The translations under genes and the position numbers were made by a program. Below the pieces are notes generated by a model. The model was not told where the DNA came from. It saw only the letters and a list, made by a program, of their open reading frames with translations, and searched no databases. Shown here one piece after another: positions 52,896-64,000 of a stretch of DNA of 64,000 nucleotides. The stretch covers positions 14,226,262 to 14,290,261 of the forward strand of contig NC_049995.1 in NCBI RefSeq assembly GCF_000003815.2, given 5' to 3'. Within the stretch, counting starts at the first letter, position 1. Each line of letters opens with the position of its first letter. This DNA comes from Branchiostoma floridae (lineage: Eukaryota; Chordata; Leptocardii; Amphioxiformes; Branchiostomatidae).

Positions 52896-54913
52896 TGTCA
52901 CGACCAAAGCCACATCACTGCCTGGAGTCTTACGTAATTGCATAGTACACATTACGTACTGAGTACGTGCCGTCTAGACAATATGTGTATGCAATTTTTA
53001 GTCTCCGGGCATGTTTGATCACTGTCAAAGTCCAGCTTTCGCGGGCGTTTAACATTGAGTACCGTGTTGATCATGTGATGAACCGTAGCTAGGTACACAT
53101 GGATCTTTGCCTTGAAGTTGTACGTGCGACACAAGTGCGAAATCTAGTCCTGTATAAGGTTAACTCATGAGGTAGCACTTTTTGTTTGGCTTGAAACCTG
53201 AACAATGTTCTCCTTTTTTCCAAGGGGCGTTCAGAACTTCTTGTAGCTTCCTAGACAGCCTTTAATTATGCTGGTGTATGTGTATATATTCAAATGGTAG
53301 TACATGTAGTATCTGTGTATGTCATAGTGAACAGAGCAATTGTTTGTAAATATCTAGATATCTGCACATAGAAATATGATGTGATGTGATCTGATGTTCA
53401 GACTGTATACGTACACATGGAAACATGTATCTGAATGTCTAGGTAATATATATGGAAGTAGCTGTGCATGCACTGCCCCAGGACACAACTGCCACGGCCA
53501 CCGTTTGTATTGTCTATATCGCTATGACAACACTAATGAATAGATTACAGACAAAGAAGATGTTCAACCGTGCTTTGTAACCTTATTCTGAATACATGAA
53601 ATATCTATATGAGAACTAGAATGTTACCTTGCTTTGGATGATGTATTTCACGGAAATTGCATTCAGGAAATATTTGGTCAAACATGCTTCAAGCTGTCAA
53701 GGAAGAGGATAATAAATGTCTTCGAATCTTTGTTTTGACCTTTTCATTGAAGTTTTATTTCCTGCTACAAGATTGTTGGGTAAACAATAATGCAAACTGT
53801 TTTAAGTGCAACCGGCCGGTCTCTAGTAGTTCTAGAGTACCGTCCGTTATTGTTTTACTTTTGAATGTAATAATACTGACCAGTCATTGCACACGTAGGC
53901 CTGTGCCTATTTGCAAAACACTTTTAGATAAGAATATCCAGGAAAGAAAATTGCGCTGCCCAAAGTATATCCGTTCACTATGCTATATAATATTCCTCGA
54001 TAGAGATTGCGGTCTTGTAGAATCGCTGATTCTGCTAATAGAGGTCCTGTACGGAGTATATTTAAGATTATTTGCTTAAAAGGCAGTCGGAACTTTCCAA
54101 ATTCGAGTCTTGTCACATTTGATAAATGGATTGACTTGACATTCATGATTTAAAAATGGGGACAGGAGACCACCCAAAATGTCCCTAGCATCCTGATCAC
54201 AATCTTTATTGACAGAGGCTCCGATTGAGATTTTTTAGTAACTTTGTTCTAAAAACGCATGGCAATATTTCATAAACATAATAGTACATTACGTACATAT
54301 GTTTCCGAACGAGATATAAATTTTATATATATACCGGTGGAATCGATGATACTTCCAAATCGCCATATCCATACTAAAGTGCTGCTGATCATGAATTATA
54401 TTAGAAGTCAAGACAAGATTAATGTTAGACCTGACTCTTCACTCCTGACATATTGTGCTGGGACCAAATATTGATTAAAAACTTAAAAGTCCTGTCCACG
54501 TGTCCAAAAACTCGATGATTCAGACCAAAACGTTTCTACCCTAACGTGGCAAAGTAAACATAGCCACCTGTTGTTTGCGTTAATACGTAATGCTTAGTGA
54601 AGTACTTGTAAAGGTATAAGTACGGCGGACCGGGTTAGAGCCCATTGCCGCTTTTTCCTGTGCGTTCCACCGCCCGAAGACAGCGTCAAACAAGGTGAAG
54701 TATTCAAACTTTCCTGTGCGCGTTTCGTTGTAAAGAGCGTCTCTTGAATGATACATAGATAGAAATCGAAAGAACTTACATTGGCAATATGTTTTATAAC
54801 ATTGTACTTCATTTATACACACTAAATAGATATCTTGAAGCCTTTTCGAATTTTTACATGTCACTTGCACTTTAAAAATTGCAAGATCTTTTTTCTTCGG
54901 TACAGCCAACGCG
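52896..54913. other. Intergenic without recognised gene
   Basis: The longest frame (53657-54079, 140 codons) has AT-driven composition and no recognisable motif. AT-rich throughout; no clear repeats. Confidence 0.5.
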
Positions 54914-57321
54914 ATGCAGGTGTTTCTACTCGTCTCCATATGCCTCGGCATGGGTAAGCCCCTTTCCATTGCAATTTAATCTTATGATTGATGTTGAATC
55001 TAGAATTATAACAGCTCCTATTTATACAACTCTTACTACGAAAGACGTTAAACCAAGGCGAGAAAGTTTAAAGAGATCTGGGTGAATTATGAACGAAAGA
55101 AATACTGATGCTTTTGCCTTTATATAAAATCGGTTAACGATATCTCAACAAATGTTTGATACTTAGTATGAGAAGAAGACATACAAAGAATGAGATTGTA
55201 TAAGAAACGACTAAAAATCATTTTCCACGCAGAAGTTGAGCACCCACAATTGACATAAGTCCTTACCTTCTTGGTTAATAAAGGATAGAAAGACATCGTG
55301 AATTTATGTTGTGATTTTCATTCTACTCTTTCCTTGACCCCCAGCCTATGGCCAGTCCATCATGACTGTCCGTACCACCCATACACTAGTGGAGGTACAC
55401 GCAGGCGGGACCGTGGACCTGCCCAAACCAGATCACATTTTAGTCGATATTTCAGAGCTACTGAATCGTTAATTTTTTGTGATTTTTGTTGTGATTTTTG
55501 TTTGATCCCCAGCCTATGGCCAGTCCATCATGACAGTTCGTACGACCCATACAGAAGTAGAGGTCCATGCAGGCGGTACCGTGGAGCTCCCCAAACCAGA
55601 TCACATTTTAGTCGATAATTTAGCAAAGGACAGAGATACTGAATCTTTAATTTGTTGTAATTTCTGTTCTGATTCAAAGTTTGTTTGATCCCCAGCCTAT
55701 GGGCAGTCCATCATGACCGTCCGCACCACCCACACAGAAGTAGAGGTCCATGCCGGCGGTACCGTGGAGCTCCCCTGTGCGTACCAGCTGGCGAACGACA
55801 CCCAGCCTCCCGTCATCTCATGGCTCAAGGGGGCATCACCGGACAGGAGCACCAAGGTCTTCAAGGTACGGAAACTACCGTGCATTGGTAATTTCTTGTC
55901 TTTTTGTAGCTGTTAAGATATTAATTCAAGAGATAATTGCATTATGAAAGAGATGAAAGAAAATCTGGATATAAGATTTATATGTTCATACAAAAAAGGC
56001 AAAAAAACTTGGTGTCATTATTCACTGACATACACAATGAACTTTTAGATCCATCTGACGGTTTGTTTTGTGGATAAAACAAACACTATCTTTGGGTAGG
56101 TGTCTGCGCTTCTTTGAACTAACTAACAGTTATATTTGAGTTTCTGGCTTAAAAAAGAGATAATAGAAAAAAACTTAATTAGCATTTATGTTTTTATCAG
56201 CGATATGGAGAAAATCTTGAGTCTAAGAATTAGCGCTGTCAGCAGCCATTTTCTTAAACGTTGACATGTAAAATCTCGCCTACTAGGGGAACTACAACTG
56301 GCAGGGAGAAGGGCTGGGGTTCGTGGAGAGCGACAGCTACAAGGAGAGTTTCGGGGACTTCCTCGGTCGGGCCTCGGTGGCAAACCTGGCCGCGCCCACT
56401 CTGCGGCTTACTCACGTTCACCCACAGGTCAGTTGTTATTCTGTTATCTTGCTTCTATTAAGTTCATTGATTAGTGCCGTTCTGTTCGATTCTATGAGTC
56501 TAATTCCATACCCGTAGCCAGGGGGGGGGGGGGGGGGGGGGTCCGAAAAACCATTAAAGGGCCCCTTTTTCCCCCTCCAAGGGCCCCCTTTTTATGTCAA
56601 GATTTTTTTCCCAAGGCATGACTGAATTGCATTTTTCACTGAAAGACATTTCCTTCAATCTTAGGGAGGCCATTAACAAAATTTGCCCCGGAAAGAGAAA
56701 GAAAAGGCTTTTCAAAGGGTCCAGATTTCAAATTTCCCCCGGACCTCCCTTGAAAAGCCTCGCGCCTTTGGTATCGGACATGATGAAAATATCGGGGGAG
56801 TCGGCCTCAAAGACTTATGCCAAAAGTCTTGTGTATTTCAATAGAAATTCCATTAAACTTAGCCAGCGAATTTTGCCCATCAAAATGCAGGGAATGGCGT
56901 TTCAGAGGGTCAATATCTAAATTTTTTCCGGGGGAGCATGCCCCCGGAACCCCCTAGACAGCTCACGCCTTTGGCGTGAGTCTCGCGCCTGCGACGCTCG
57001 ATGGTCCCACAAGTACTAAAAAGAACCCCCCCCCCCCAACCAATATCCTCTATTCTGCTGTATTTCATTCTATTGTATTCTCTATTCTATTTTAGTCTAT
57101 TTTTTTTCTCTTCTGTTTATTACACATTCTATTCTGTAACATGATTCATTTGATCTATTTAGTATTCTTTTTCCGGCCCAGGACGGTGGGCGGTACTGGT
57201 GTCAGGTGGCGCAGTGGAGTATCCGGACAGAGTTCGGGCTGGACGCCAAGTCCGTGGTGCTGAAGGTGACAGGTGCGTGAGGTGGTCAAATGATAAGGTG
57301 TTATCTTCTGTGTCTAGAGTG

Positions 57322-57362
<41 letters not shown>

Positions 57363-58635
57363 CACAGAGGAAAAAGAATGAAAGAAGGAGCATTATAATG
57401 AGAGGCTGACAGAGGGAGTCTTAGGGTGAAAGACAGGGAGAATAAGAGAGATTGAAAGAAAGGGAGGGGGCACTAACAAGGAGAGCAGAAGAGACTGAAT
57501 GGGAGAGAGAGAGAGGGTGTTTTTGTGTGTTTGCGCGCGTGTACATGTGTGTTTGTGTGTGTGTGAGACTGTGTCACGGTGTGTGTGTGTGTGTGTTTGT
57601 GTGTGTGCATGCACATGTGTGCGCTCGCTGGTGTGTAACATAACAAAGGCAGTAACATGAATCTATTATCTCTTGTCCCTTCCAACCCACCAGGCCACAC
57701 CCCATCCAATAATGTCCACGTCTCCACGGCGGAAGTTGTCCAGGTTGACGAGGGCAATGACATTACCATGACGTGCCCCTGCACCGACTGCGCAAACGCC
57801 AACGTCACGTGGTACACCGGGCCAACCTTCTTCGAGAACTACGAGGTGCTGATTTTGTTGTGAAGTGATTTTTACTGTGAAACTTTATCTGAGTAGGTCG
57901 TTATAACTTTCCGGATTTTGACTCCAGCACACTGAAACCCTAACCTTATCCTATTTTTTGACTCACAACAGCAGTTTGTAATGATAGCAATAAACATCAA
58001 TCCCTGCAACCATTCCTAATTAGAGACGGAGGACCCTATAGGCTATCTGCCAGATTTTTCCCTCTTATTACTCGGCTATATCGTAAAAACTTGTCAGTCA
58101 CGCTTTCTACTTTTTTTAATGATTTCATCATTTTGTTCTACTTGAATTGAAAATACTAACGAGTACTGTTAGCCTGATCGAATCTTGGTTATAGCAGCCC
58201 GCCCAACATCCGAGGGACAGCAGAGTTTGTGTCACACAGATCAAGCCACCTGCAAAGCTGTTTTAGATGTGTAAAGGATTAAACATTTATTCACTGAAGC
58301 ATTTTCTATCTACAGACCGGCACCTACCAACCACTGGCTAACAAGAACCAGTTCGGCATCACCTGGTTCTCGTCTGAGATCGCGGGCCGGGCGAGCTTCA
58401 GCGGCGCGCGCAACCTGGTTCTTCGGGCCGCCAAGATCACAGACGCCGGCCGCGTCTGGTGCGAGCTCGCGACTGGACAGGGAGAGCTAGACGCGGACAG
58501 GTCCTCAACCATCCTCAAGGTCCAACGTAAGTTTGCGGTTTCTTTGTTCTTTCTTCTCACCGATGGAGTGAAGTAGCTCTCTCTGTCTGTTTGTCTGTCT
58601 GTCTGTCTCTCCCTCTCTCTCTCTCTCTCTCTGTA

Positions 58636-58679
<44 letters not shown>

Positions 58680-58890
58680 ACGGTGTGTCACGGTGTGTGT
58701 GTGTGTGGTTGTATGTCTGGCGGTCATCCGCGCCGCCAAGATCACAGACGCCGGCCGCGTCTGGTGCGAGCTCGCGACCGGTCAAGGCGAGTTGGATGCA
58801 GACAGGTCCTCAACCATTCTCAAGGTCCAACGTAAGCGGTTTTTATGTTCTTTCTTTTTTTGCTTTACCCCAATGGAGTGAAGTGTGTGT

Positions 58891-58940
<50 letters not shown>

Positions 58941-60260
58941 TGTTTGTGTTTGTGTGTCTGGTCCTTCGGGCCACCAAGATCACCGATACCGGCCGCGTGT
59001 GGTGCGAGATCGCGACCGGCCACGGCGAGTTGGATCCTGACACATCCTCCACCATTAACTGCTTTTCATATAGCACATCTTATCACTTAATGTCACTTCT
59101 TCATCGACGTATAATGTTTCTCAATATATGTTCCAGTGGAGCCGTTCACCTGTGACGGGAAACCGACTGGCCTGTATACCGACCCCACCGCGTGTGACTA
59201 TTACTACCAGTGTATCCCCGGCTATCCTCCTCTCCGCCGCCCTGGAGACTCCGAATGCGTGATCGTTTCTGCTGATTAAAGATATCAGCAGAAGCATTCA
59301 CGCGTCTCCAGGGCCAGACACACCAATAGATTGGCTTGTACTCCTCTTCAAACCATCAACGCACTTGGCTTATTTTCAGAGTCCATGAACCAGCGACGTC
59401 TGGTAGATATACTCCTTTTGCAACTCATCAACAGCACTGGCGGCCCAAGGAGAATAATGGACCTTACAACAAGTTGTCCTTGGTCAGTATACTAGCACAG
59501 TAGCACTGTTCTAAAACCCTTGTTTTCCCTCGTTCTAGTGGAACCGTTCACCTGTGACGGTAAGCCGACTGGCCTGTACGCCGACCCCACCGCCTGTGAC
59601 TACTACTACCAGTGCATCCCTGGCTATCCTCCCCTACACCGCCCCTGCGGGTATGCCGGCATGGTATTCAACGAGGAGATGCAGTACTGCGACTGGGACA
59701 TCAACGTGCCGCCACCTTGCGGAGTAAGTAAACACTGCAGCAATCGAGCTCGGGTTTTAAATTCGAAGCGTAAAAATACTAGTTGTTTCTACCAACGACC
59801 CAGTTCAAAAAGAAATGGCCATCAAAAGTGTATTATGTGCCAAAAAAGGCCCCAGAGAGCCCGCTACGAAGGCTAAGGCCATGAAAGATAACTTTAGAAC
59901 TTTATTGCGCAACAATTGTAACAGTTACAATGTATGGCAATGTGAACAACTATATACTAATACAAATAACTAACAACTAATGTAATATAATATAACAGTA
60001 TAAACAATCTAGTGAGTATCATAAAGCATTATCTCGTTTTTGCAATGAGTTGAAAATAAATATGTCATATGAGCAAGCCTAAATCATTTGCCATTCACTA
60101 ATAACTAGGCACCATAAAATTGACTCCTTGTAATACTGTAAGATTAAAGGATATATAAACGAACCTTTAAATCATAATATTTATATATATATCGGTACGT
60201 CATGATCATTTCCGTTAATAGATATGCTTGATCTTGTCTTTTCAGAGCAAGCCGGTGTGA
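54914..60260 (+). CDS. VCBP3: VCBP3-like: two V-type Ig domains plus chitin-binding domain
   Basis: Variable-region-containing chitin-binding protein: secreted, gut-associated, binding chitin and microbes. Exons: 54914-54954 (MQVFLLVSICLGM signal peptide), 55695-55865 (AYGQSIMTVRTTHTEVEVHA), 56287-56427 (NYNWQGEGLGFVESDSYKES), 57182-57272 (DGGRYWCQVAQW), 57694-57845 (second V domain, DITMTCPCTDCANANVTWYT), 58316-58526 (ITDAGRVWCELATGQGELDA), 59539-59723 (chitin-binding type-2, six Cys: FTCDGKPTGLYADPTACDYY to PPPCG) and 60246-60260 (SKPV, stop). V1 Cys pair: LPC and YWC; V2: MTC and VWC. Phases join throughout. AATAAA at 60367. The sequence matches my memory of crystallised B. floridae VCBP3; other VCBP types have different V domains. 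Total about 330 residues, normal for the family. Confidence 0.92.
55345..55620 (+). repeat. Two extra tandem copies of the VCBP V1 first-strand exon
   Basis: CCAG|CCTATGGCCAGTCCATCATG at 55343 and 55512 repeats the true exon start at 55695 (spacings about 168 and 183 bp). Each copy keeps the acceptor and some 75 bp (SIMTVRTTHTxVEVHAGGTV) and then turns into CCCAAACCAGATCACATTTT instead of CCCTGTGCG, losing the first Ig Cys. No donor follows, so use of a copy would give a truncated secreted peptide. Confidence 0.9.
56519..57040. repeat. Repeat insertion bounded by G and C homopolymers in VCBP intron
   Basis: G22 at 56521-56542 and C12 at 57026-57037 frame about 500 bp with internal near-repeats (AGGGTCCAGATTTCAAATTT / AGGGTCAATATCTAAATTTT, CTCGCGCCTTTGG / CTCACGCCTTTGG). 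TCAAAATGCAGGGAATGGCG resembles TCAAAATGCAGGAAATAGTG at 38880, so the sequence is dispersed. Family unknown. Confidence 0.6.
57323..57630. repeat. (GA)n and (GT)n microsatellites in VCBP intron
   Basis: A pure GA run at 57326-57360, GA-rich drift, then GT-rich runs at 57520-57612. Confidence 0.95.
58590..59062 (+). repeat. Partial copies of the VCBP V2 exon between GT microsatellites
   Basis: CCGCCAAGATCACAGACGCC at 58732 and CCACCAAGATCACCGATACC at 58970 repeat the 3' half of exon 58316-58526 (ITDAGRVWCELATGQGELD). The first extra copy keeps the donor (GTCCAAC|GTAAG); the second has drifted (DTGRVWCEIATGHGELDPD) and ends without it. Each is preceded by a (TC)n or (GT)n run. Confidence 0.9.
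59137..59240 (+). pseudogene. Truncated copy of the VCBP chitin-binding exon
   Basis: TTCCAG|TGGAGCCGTTCACC to CCGGCTATCCTCCTC repeats the first 100 bp of exon 59539-59723 (EPFTCDGKPTGLYTDPTACD). It stops where a small palindromic insertion begins (59241-59317; CCCTGGAGAC ... GTCTCCAGGG around TTCTGCTGAT / ATCAGCAGAA). Confidence 0.88.
59797..59885 (+). repeat. Dispersed repeat, second copy
   Basis: AAAAAGAAATGGCCATCAAA then AGTGTATTATGTGCCAAAAA and AAGGCCCCAGAGAGCCCGC match 30098-30180. It lies in the last intron of the VCBP gene. Confidence 0.6.
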
Positions 60261-60379
60261 TCGCACAGGGACGTCACCTAGCGGCAACAAAGGGAAAAGC
60301 AGCCTCCAGATGTGCACTCAAGAGCGAAAAATCAGTGACGTAGCTATAACACAGGCTTCGTGCGACAATAAAGATTGGC

Positions 60380-61719
60380 AAAAGCATTAAATCTGACTGT
60401 GTCGTTATTTCATGTTATGACAAAAATGAGTGTGTTTGTATATGTACTTGCAAATGTGTGTGTGTGCGCGTGTGTGTCTGTGTGTGTGTCACGGTATACG
60501 AAAGAACCAAGGCCCAAGCTATGGTAATATGTCCGGCGACCTCACCTTATTGTTTTCCATTTCATGCATGTGTTAACAGGGCGTATATAATCTGCGTGAG
60601 AAAGGTCACAACAAGATCTAGAAGGTAACTGGTTACATAACGATAACTAACTACTCCGAAGCCGGGGGCGAAATTCACTCGTCGAGCGAGTGTGTCATAC
60701 CTTAAAACGGAAAATATTCGAGGTGGTTTATGTTCATGCATTTGCGTTGACCATTTAATTTCAAACTTTAAACCACTAAGAACATTTTCTGTCTTCTCCC
60801 GGCCTACCACGTGTTTCAATCTCGAGCTTAAAACTACCGTTAAAGCTTAATTTTGTCCACATTGTGAAATAAAATCCCCAAGAATATTTACCATTTTACG
60901 GTATTGCTTGTAGACTTGAAATTTTCCAATCTAGATTGACAACGTGGCAGTTAAAGCACCAAGGAGGTTGGTTCTGTGTTTAAGGAGGTGAAACAGCACT
61001 CCGATCACAGGTATGAGGTTAGAAAAGATTTTAAAAAACTCCAAGCAGATGTATGGAGAAAGATAGTACCGTTACCGATAGCTGAGATTCTCTAACTCAT
61101 AGAGAAGAAGGCAGCGGACGTCAGAAAATGTAAAGAATGCTCAACATTCTCCTCTGGTGGGCTTTATAATTGGAGTTGACTACCGGGCGACGTTTGGTAT
61201 GCATATGCCTGTTTCTGCAAGTCTCTTTAGCTAAGCCTCTCCAAGGCTACACATGTCGCTGGTAACATTGTAGAAATTGGCCAGACAGATAGTAGACAGA
61301 TAGCACGTCACAGGAGTTTATAGCCGGCCAGGAGTCAGCGAGACAAGAAATACTATTGACGACAAAGGGAATAAAGATGAGACCTATGTCGTCAACTGTA
61401 TTTCTTGTCTAGCTGACTCCTCTGAGAAGGCTGACAAGATCTATCTACATGACTTTTTATCTCCCCAACCGAAGTCAGGTACCCATCTATCTTTACACCT
61501 GGATAGAGTGATAAAAGGCATTTTCAAAAGTGTATTTCCCAAGGGCGCAACATCTGTGGTTTATCGGGGATTGGACTTTTGGGATCTAGGGTAAACACAC
61601 TAATTACTAAGCCAACATGCCAAGTTCTGAGAGAGATTTAAGGGACTATTTGAAGGTTGTGCTATCGACGTCTGTACCCTTACTATGCTCCGTTTGCTGT
61701 CCCGTGTTTTCAGCTTGCA
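60380..61719. other. Intergenic with decayed MITE B and a hairpin
   Basis: 60698-60904 is a worn family-B element (TACCTTAAAAC ... TTTTACGGTA, with GAGGTGGTTTATG and CTTAAAACTACC inside). 61328-61423 is an imperfect hairpin (AGGAGTCAGCGAGACAAGAA with TTCTTGTCTAGCTGACTCCT) around a 28-bp loop. A (GT)n tract lies at 60450-60490. No gene is seen. Confidence 0.6.
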
Positions 61720-62059
61720 ATGTTCGAAGGGAAAACAAACATGGCGGCCGTGATGACCTTGATGGTCCTCACCTGTCTGACCTTGCAGTTCAAAACTGCA
61801 GGTAAATCTTATAATGTTCTTTATTTATTGAATTCTCTGTTGTTTTGTTTATTTTTTGCTGAGTTTGTTTTGTTTTGCTGACAATATCTTTCATTATGTT
61901 TCATTATGTCTTTGGTCTTTGTCATATTACACGTACACAAACACAAACAAAACAAACACAACCAGGCGCACACCCACACGCACGCACACACACACACACA
62001 GTGACACGCCCGCACACACACGCACGCGCCTACACACACACACACACACACAAACAGTG

Positions 62060-62090
<31 letters not shown>

Positions 62091-62634
62091 AACACGCACA
62101 CACACAAACCCAAGACCTAACCTTCATGACAAAGGTTGAATACTGACAATTTCCATCTTGTTACAATAGCTGCAGGAGAAGATCCCTACTTTTGTTTGGA
62201 CAAACGAGAGGGTGAATACGCAGACCCCTCGAGCTGCCATCACTTCTACAAATGTTTCCGCGGAAGGGCTCGCCGCGTGGCATGCATGCTACCCGAGCAG
62301 GTCTACAACGAACAAATCGACGAATGCGTCTACCGATTTGAAGCGCCGCCACCTTGCGGAGTGAGTAAACACTGCACCAATCTGCTCTGAACGATTTTAT
62401 CGATTATTTTGTCTTGTATAGAAAAGATGCACTATTGAGTGGAGTTTATTGGGCTAAGCTGATTCAATTTCTCGGCTTTTGAATTCAGTATTGAATTTCT
62501 TTATAATTTGATGGGACTTAAGATCGATGTTTGGAGAAATTTGTTCGTTTTTTTTCAAAATCAAGAATAGGTATCTATAAGTTTGTCTTTGTTCATTGGA
62601 AATTATCTTTTGTTTTCAGACGAGAAGGCCGTGA
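61720..62634 (+). CDS. Small secreted protein with a single chitin-binding type-2 domain
   Basis: Exons 61720-61801 (or ATG 61741: [20 protein letters not shown], a signal peptide; the second ATG is in AACATGGCGGC context), 62170-62360 and 62620-62634. The mature part, [20 protein letters not shown] through [20 protein letters not shown] to PPPCG, then TRRP and stop, is one peritrophin-A / CBM14 domain with six Cys. Predicted 96 or 103 residues. Exon 2 and its donor region (PPPCG, GTGAGTAAACACTGCA, CAATC) and the 3' UTR (CGTCACCTAG) are homologous to the end of the VCBP gene 2.6 kb upstream, so it is a partial duplicate that kept the chitin-binding exon and gained its own leader. AATAAA at 62902. 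The basic stretch RGRARRVAC differs from VCBP. It probably binds chitin or the gut mucus layer; not tested. Confidence 0.82.
61960..62110. repeat. (CA)n-rich microsatellite in the intron of the solo chitin-binding gene
   Basis: Interrupted CACACA runs with CACG and CAAA variants over about 150 bp. Confidence 0.95.
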
Positions 62635-62909
62635 ATCAACGTCACCTAGTGGTTACGGCACGAAAGGCACCCTGAAGACCTGTGCATACACTTGATATAG
62701 CGTATCGTAGTTGCTTTTGAATATGCAACAGTAAAGAGTACATATAATCGCCCTACCCTTATCCAATACTCCGTCGAAAAGACTACATCTAATTGTCTTT
62801 TATGCTGCAAAATTGTAAGTAAATACATTATATGTATGACGCCTTACTCTTTTCTGATATCTTATTAAAGTAAGCGGGATACTCGTATCTACCTGTTTAG
62901 CAATAAAGG

Positions 62910-63353
62910 TTATTAAAAGCTAACACTTTGCAGAATGTCTTAGTTAAGAATCAGATACTAGTGGCTTTTCTCTTATACGAGGGACGTCTCTAAAAACCGA
63001 AGCTATGTACACATTTACTTGATAGCCGAGAAAGGAAATTGGTGTAAAGGTCCTCACCCATTCATCGGGTCCTTGTTTTGAGTGAATAACATTCATCACT
63101 AGCCTAGCCTACAATAACACTGTATACAAATGTGTGTACTGCAAATTTGGGGCGATCCCATGTGTGTGTTGAAATATATGCGTGTGTGTGTGTGTCCACC
63201 TCTCTCTGTGTATATGTGTGTATGTCTGTGTGCATGTGTCTATGTCGTGATGTGTGCACGGGGTGTCTGATATGTGCGTGTCTGCATATTCGCATGCCCG
63301 TCTCTATGTGCCCTGTATATATGTGCGCGCGTGCCCGCGGCATGCGTGTATGT
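62910..63353. other. Downstream spacer with GT-rich tract
   Basis: GT-rich sequence at 63170-63330; no gene recognised. Confidence 0.6.
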
Positions 63354-63605
63354 AAGGCCCCCTTTCCACTAGACGGCGATCGCGCTGCTCTCTCACTGCG
63401 ACCTAAATACTTAGGATAAGTGTAACCTTCGCTTCCACACTGGGTATATTATACAAAACGTACAAGTGCGTCTGAGAAGACAACAAAACACACAAAGTGT
63501 AAAAATATTCGTTTCTTTGATCGATATCTTTCGTTGATCGATATGTCAAATTTGAGGTCGCAGAGAGAGCGCGGCGAGAGCACGCGTCCTTGTGAAAGGG
63601 GGTAT
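63354..63605. mobile_element. MITE related to family A, about 252 bp, long inverted ends
   Basis: CCCCCTTTCCACTAGACGGC pairs with the right end ACGCGTCCTTGTGAAAGGGG, and CTCTCACTGCGACCT with AGGTCGCAGAGAG. The centre has GAAGACAACAAAACACACAA, also found at 34348-34364 and, diverged, inside the element at 5662. Confidence 0.75.
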
Positions 63606-64000
63606 ACGTATGTGCTGTGGGCGTGAACTAGTGGTAACGTGTGTTTGTGTTTCAACGACACATAGAGGGACAAACAAGGTAATTATACATAGTTTTAAAA
63701 AGATGACAACCAGTACGAGTTTACTGTGATAATTAGGGATTTGTTTGCTTTTTCTTCTGGTCCAACCGGTTCTGCAACATTGCAAAATGTGACTCATACA
63801 GACTCATACCTACATGACTGGGGTTGTGACAACAGTATACTCCCAACCTTCGTCTCTTTGAAAGTTTTCGTCAATTCCCGACTTACTTCACTCTAGAACG
63901 GTAGGTGGAAATTCTTTACACAAAATGATAGTATCTACATGTAACACGACATGGTAAAGGTAGCACATAACGTTTATTGGTTCCCTATATGGGCAGTGTG
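63606..64000. other. Window end, nothing recognised
   Basis: No open frame with recognisable motifs and no repeat family I can name. Confidence 0.5.

Noticed and set aside
53657-54079. 140-codon plus-strand frame
   Set aside because: AT-rich, Leu/Ile-rich composition without recognisable domain, no promoter or splice context.
54580-54969. 129-codon minus-strand frame overlapping the VCBP leader exon
   Set aside because: Antisense to a well supported signal-peptide exon; no recognisable motif.
61617-61881. Alternative frames around the solo chitin-binding leader
   Set aside because: Only the frame starting at 61720 or 61741 gives a signal peptide and joins exon 2 in phase.

Overview
The window looks like lancelet (Branchiostoma, probably B. 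floridae) nuclear DNA. The evidence is a gene whose exons match what I remember of the amphioxus immune-type protein VCBP3, C2H2 fingers in the alternating GECGYRTA / DQCDYSA style familiar from lancelets, compact introns, and many short palindromic transposons. One run of 100 N (28396-28495) shows it is a draft assembly. All exon models below were built by eye from splice signals and reading phase.

Layout. 1-2.1 kb: decayed LINE reverse-transcriptase tail with a perfect 311-bp tandem duplication. 2.8-17.7 kb: three minus-strand poly-C2H2 zinc-finger paralogues (15, 20 and 17 fingers). Each has an almost intronless coding exon and a probable untranslated first exon upstream, and the three upstream regions resemble one another. 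19.2-42.3 kb: a minus-strand gene of about 26 exons that I identify as TDRD7 (germ-granule / piRNA-pathway protein: LOTUS, a dsRNA-binding-type domain, LOTUS, then Tudor domains). Reading phase is continuous across every junction except at the N gap. 45.5-48.9 kb: a plus-strand CLCC1-like ER chloride-channel gene, head to head with TDRD7. 50.6-52.9 kb: a shorter CLCC1-like paralogue with a one-base frame break and a mariner relic in an intron. 54.9-60.4 kb: VCBP3-like gene (signal peptide, two V-type Ig domains, chitin-binding domain). 61.7-62.9 kb: a small secreted protein made only of the chitin-binding domain, clearly copied from the last exons of the VCBP gene.

Two patterns run across the window. 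First, partial-exon tandem copies: in TDRD7, both CLCC1-like genes and VCBP, pieces of exons covering just one splice junction are repeated next to the real exon, 2-5 times, with splice sites often kept. Second, small palindromic or TIR elements of at least seven families, several with clear target duplications or nested insertions, and three short repeats carrying a complete hammerhead-ribozyme-type core (CUGANGA, stem, GAAA), each between inverted flanks.

Functionally the genes are unrelated neighbours (transcription factors, germline RNA granules, ER ion channel, gut mucosal immunity). VCBP plus the solo chitin-binding gene is the one evident functional and evolutionary cluster.
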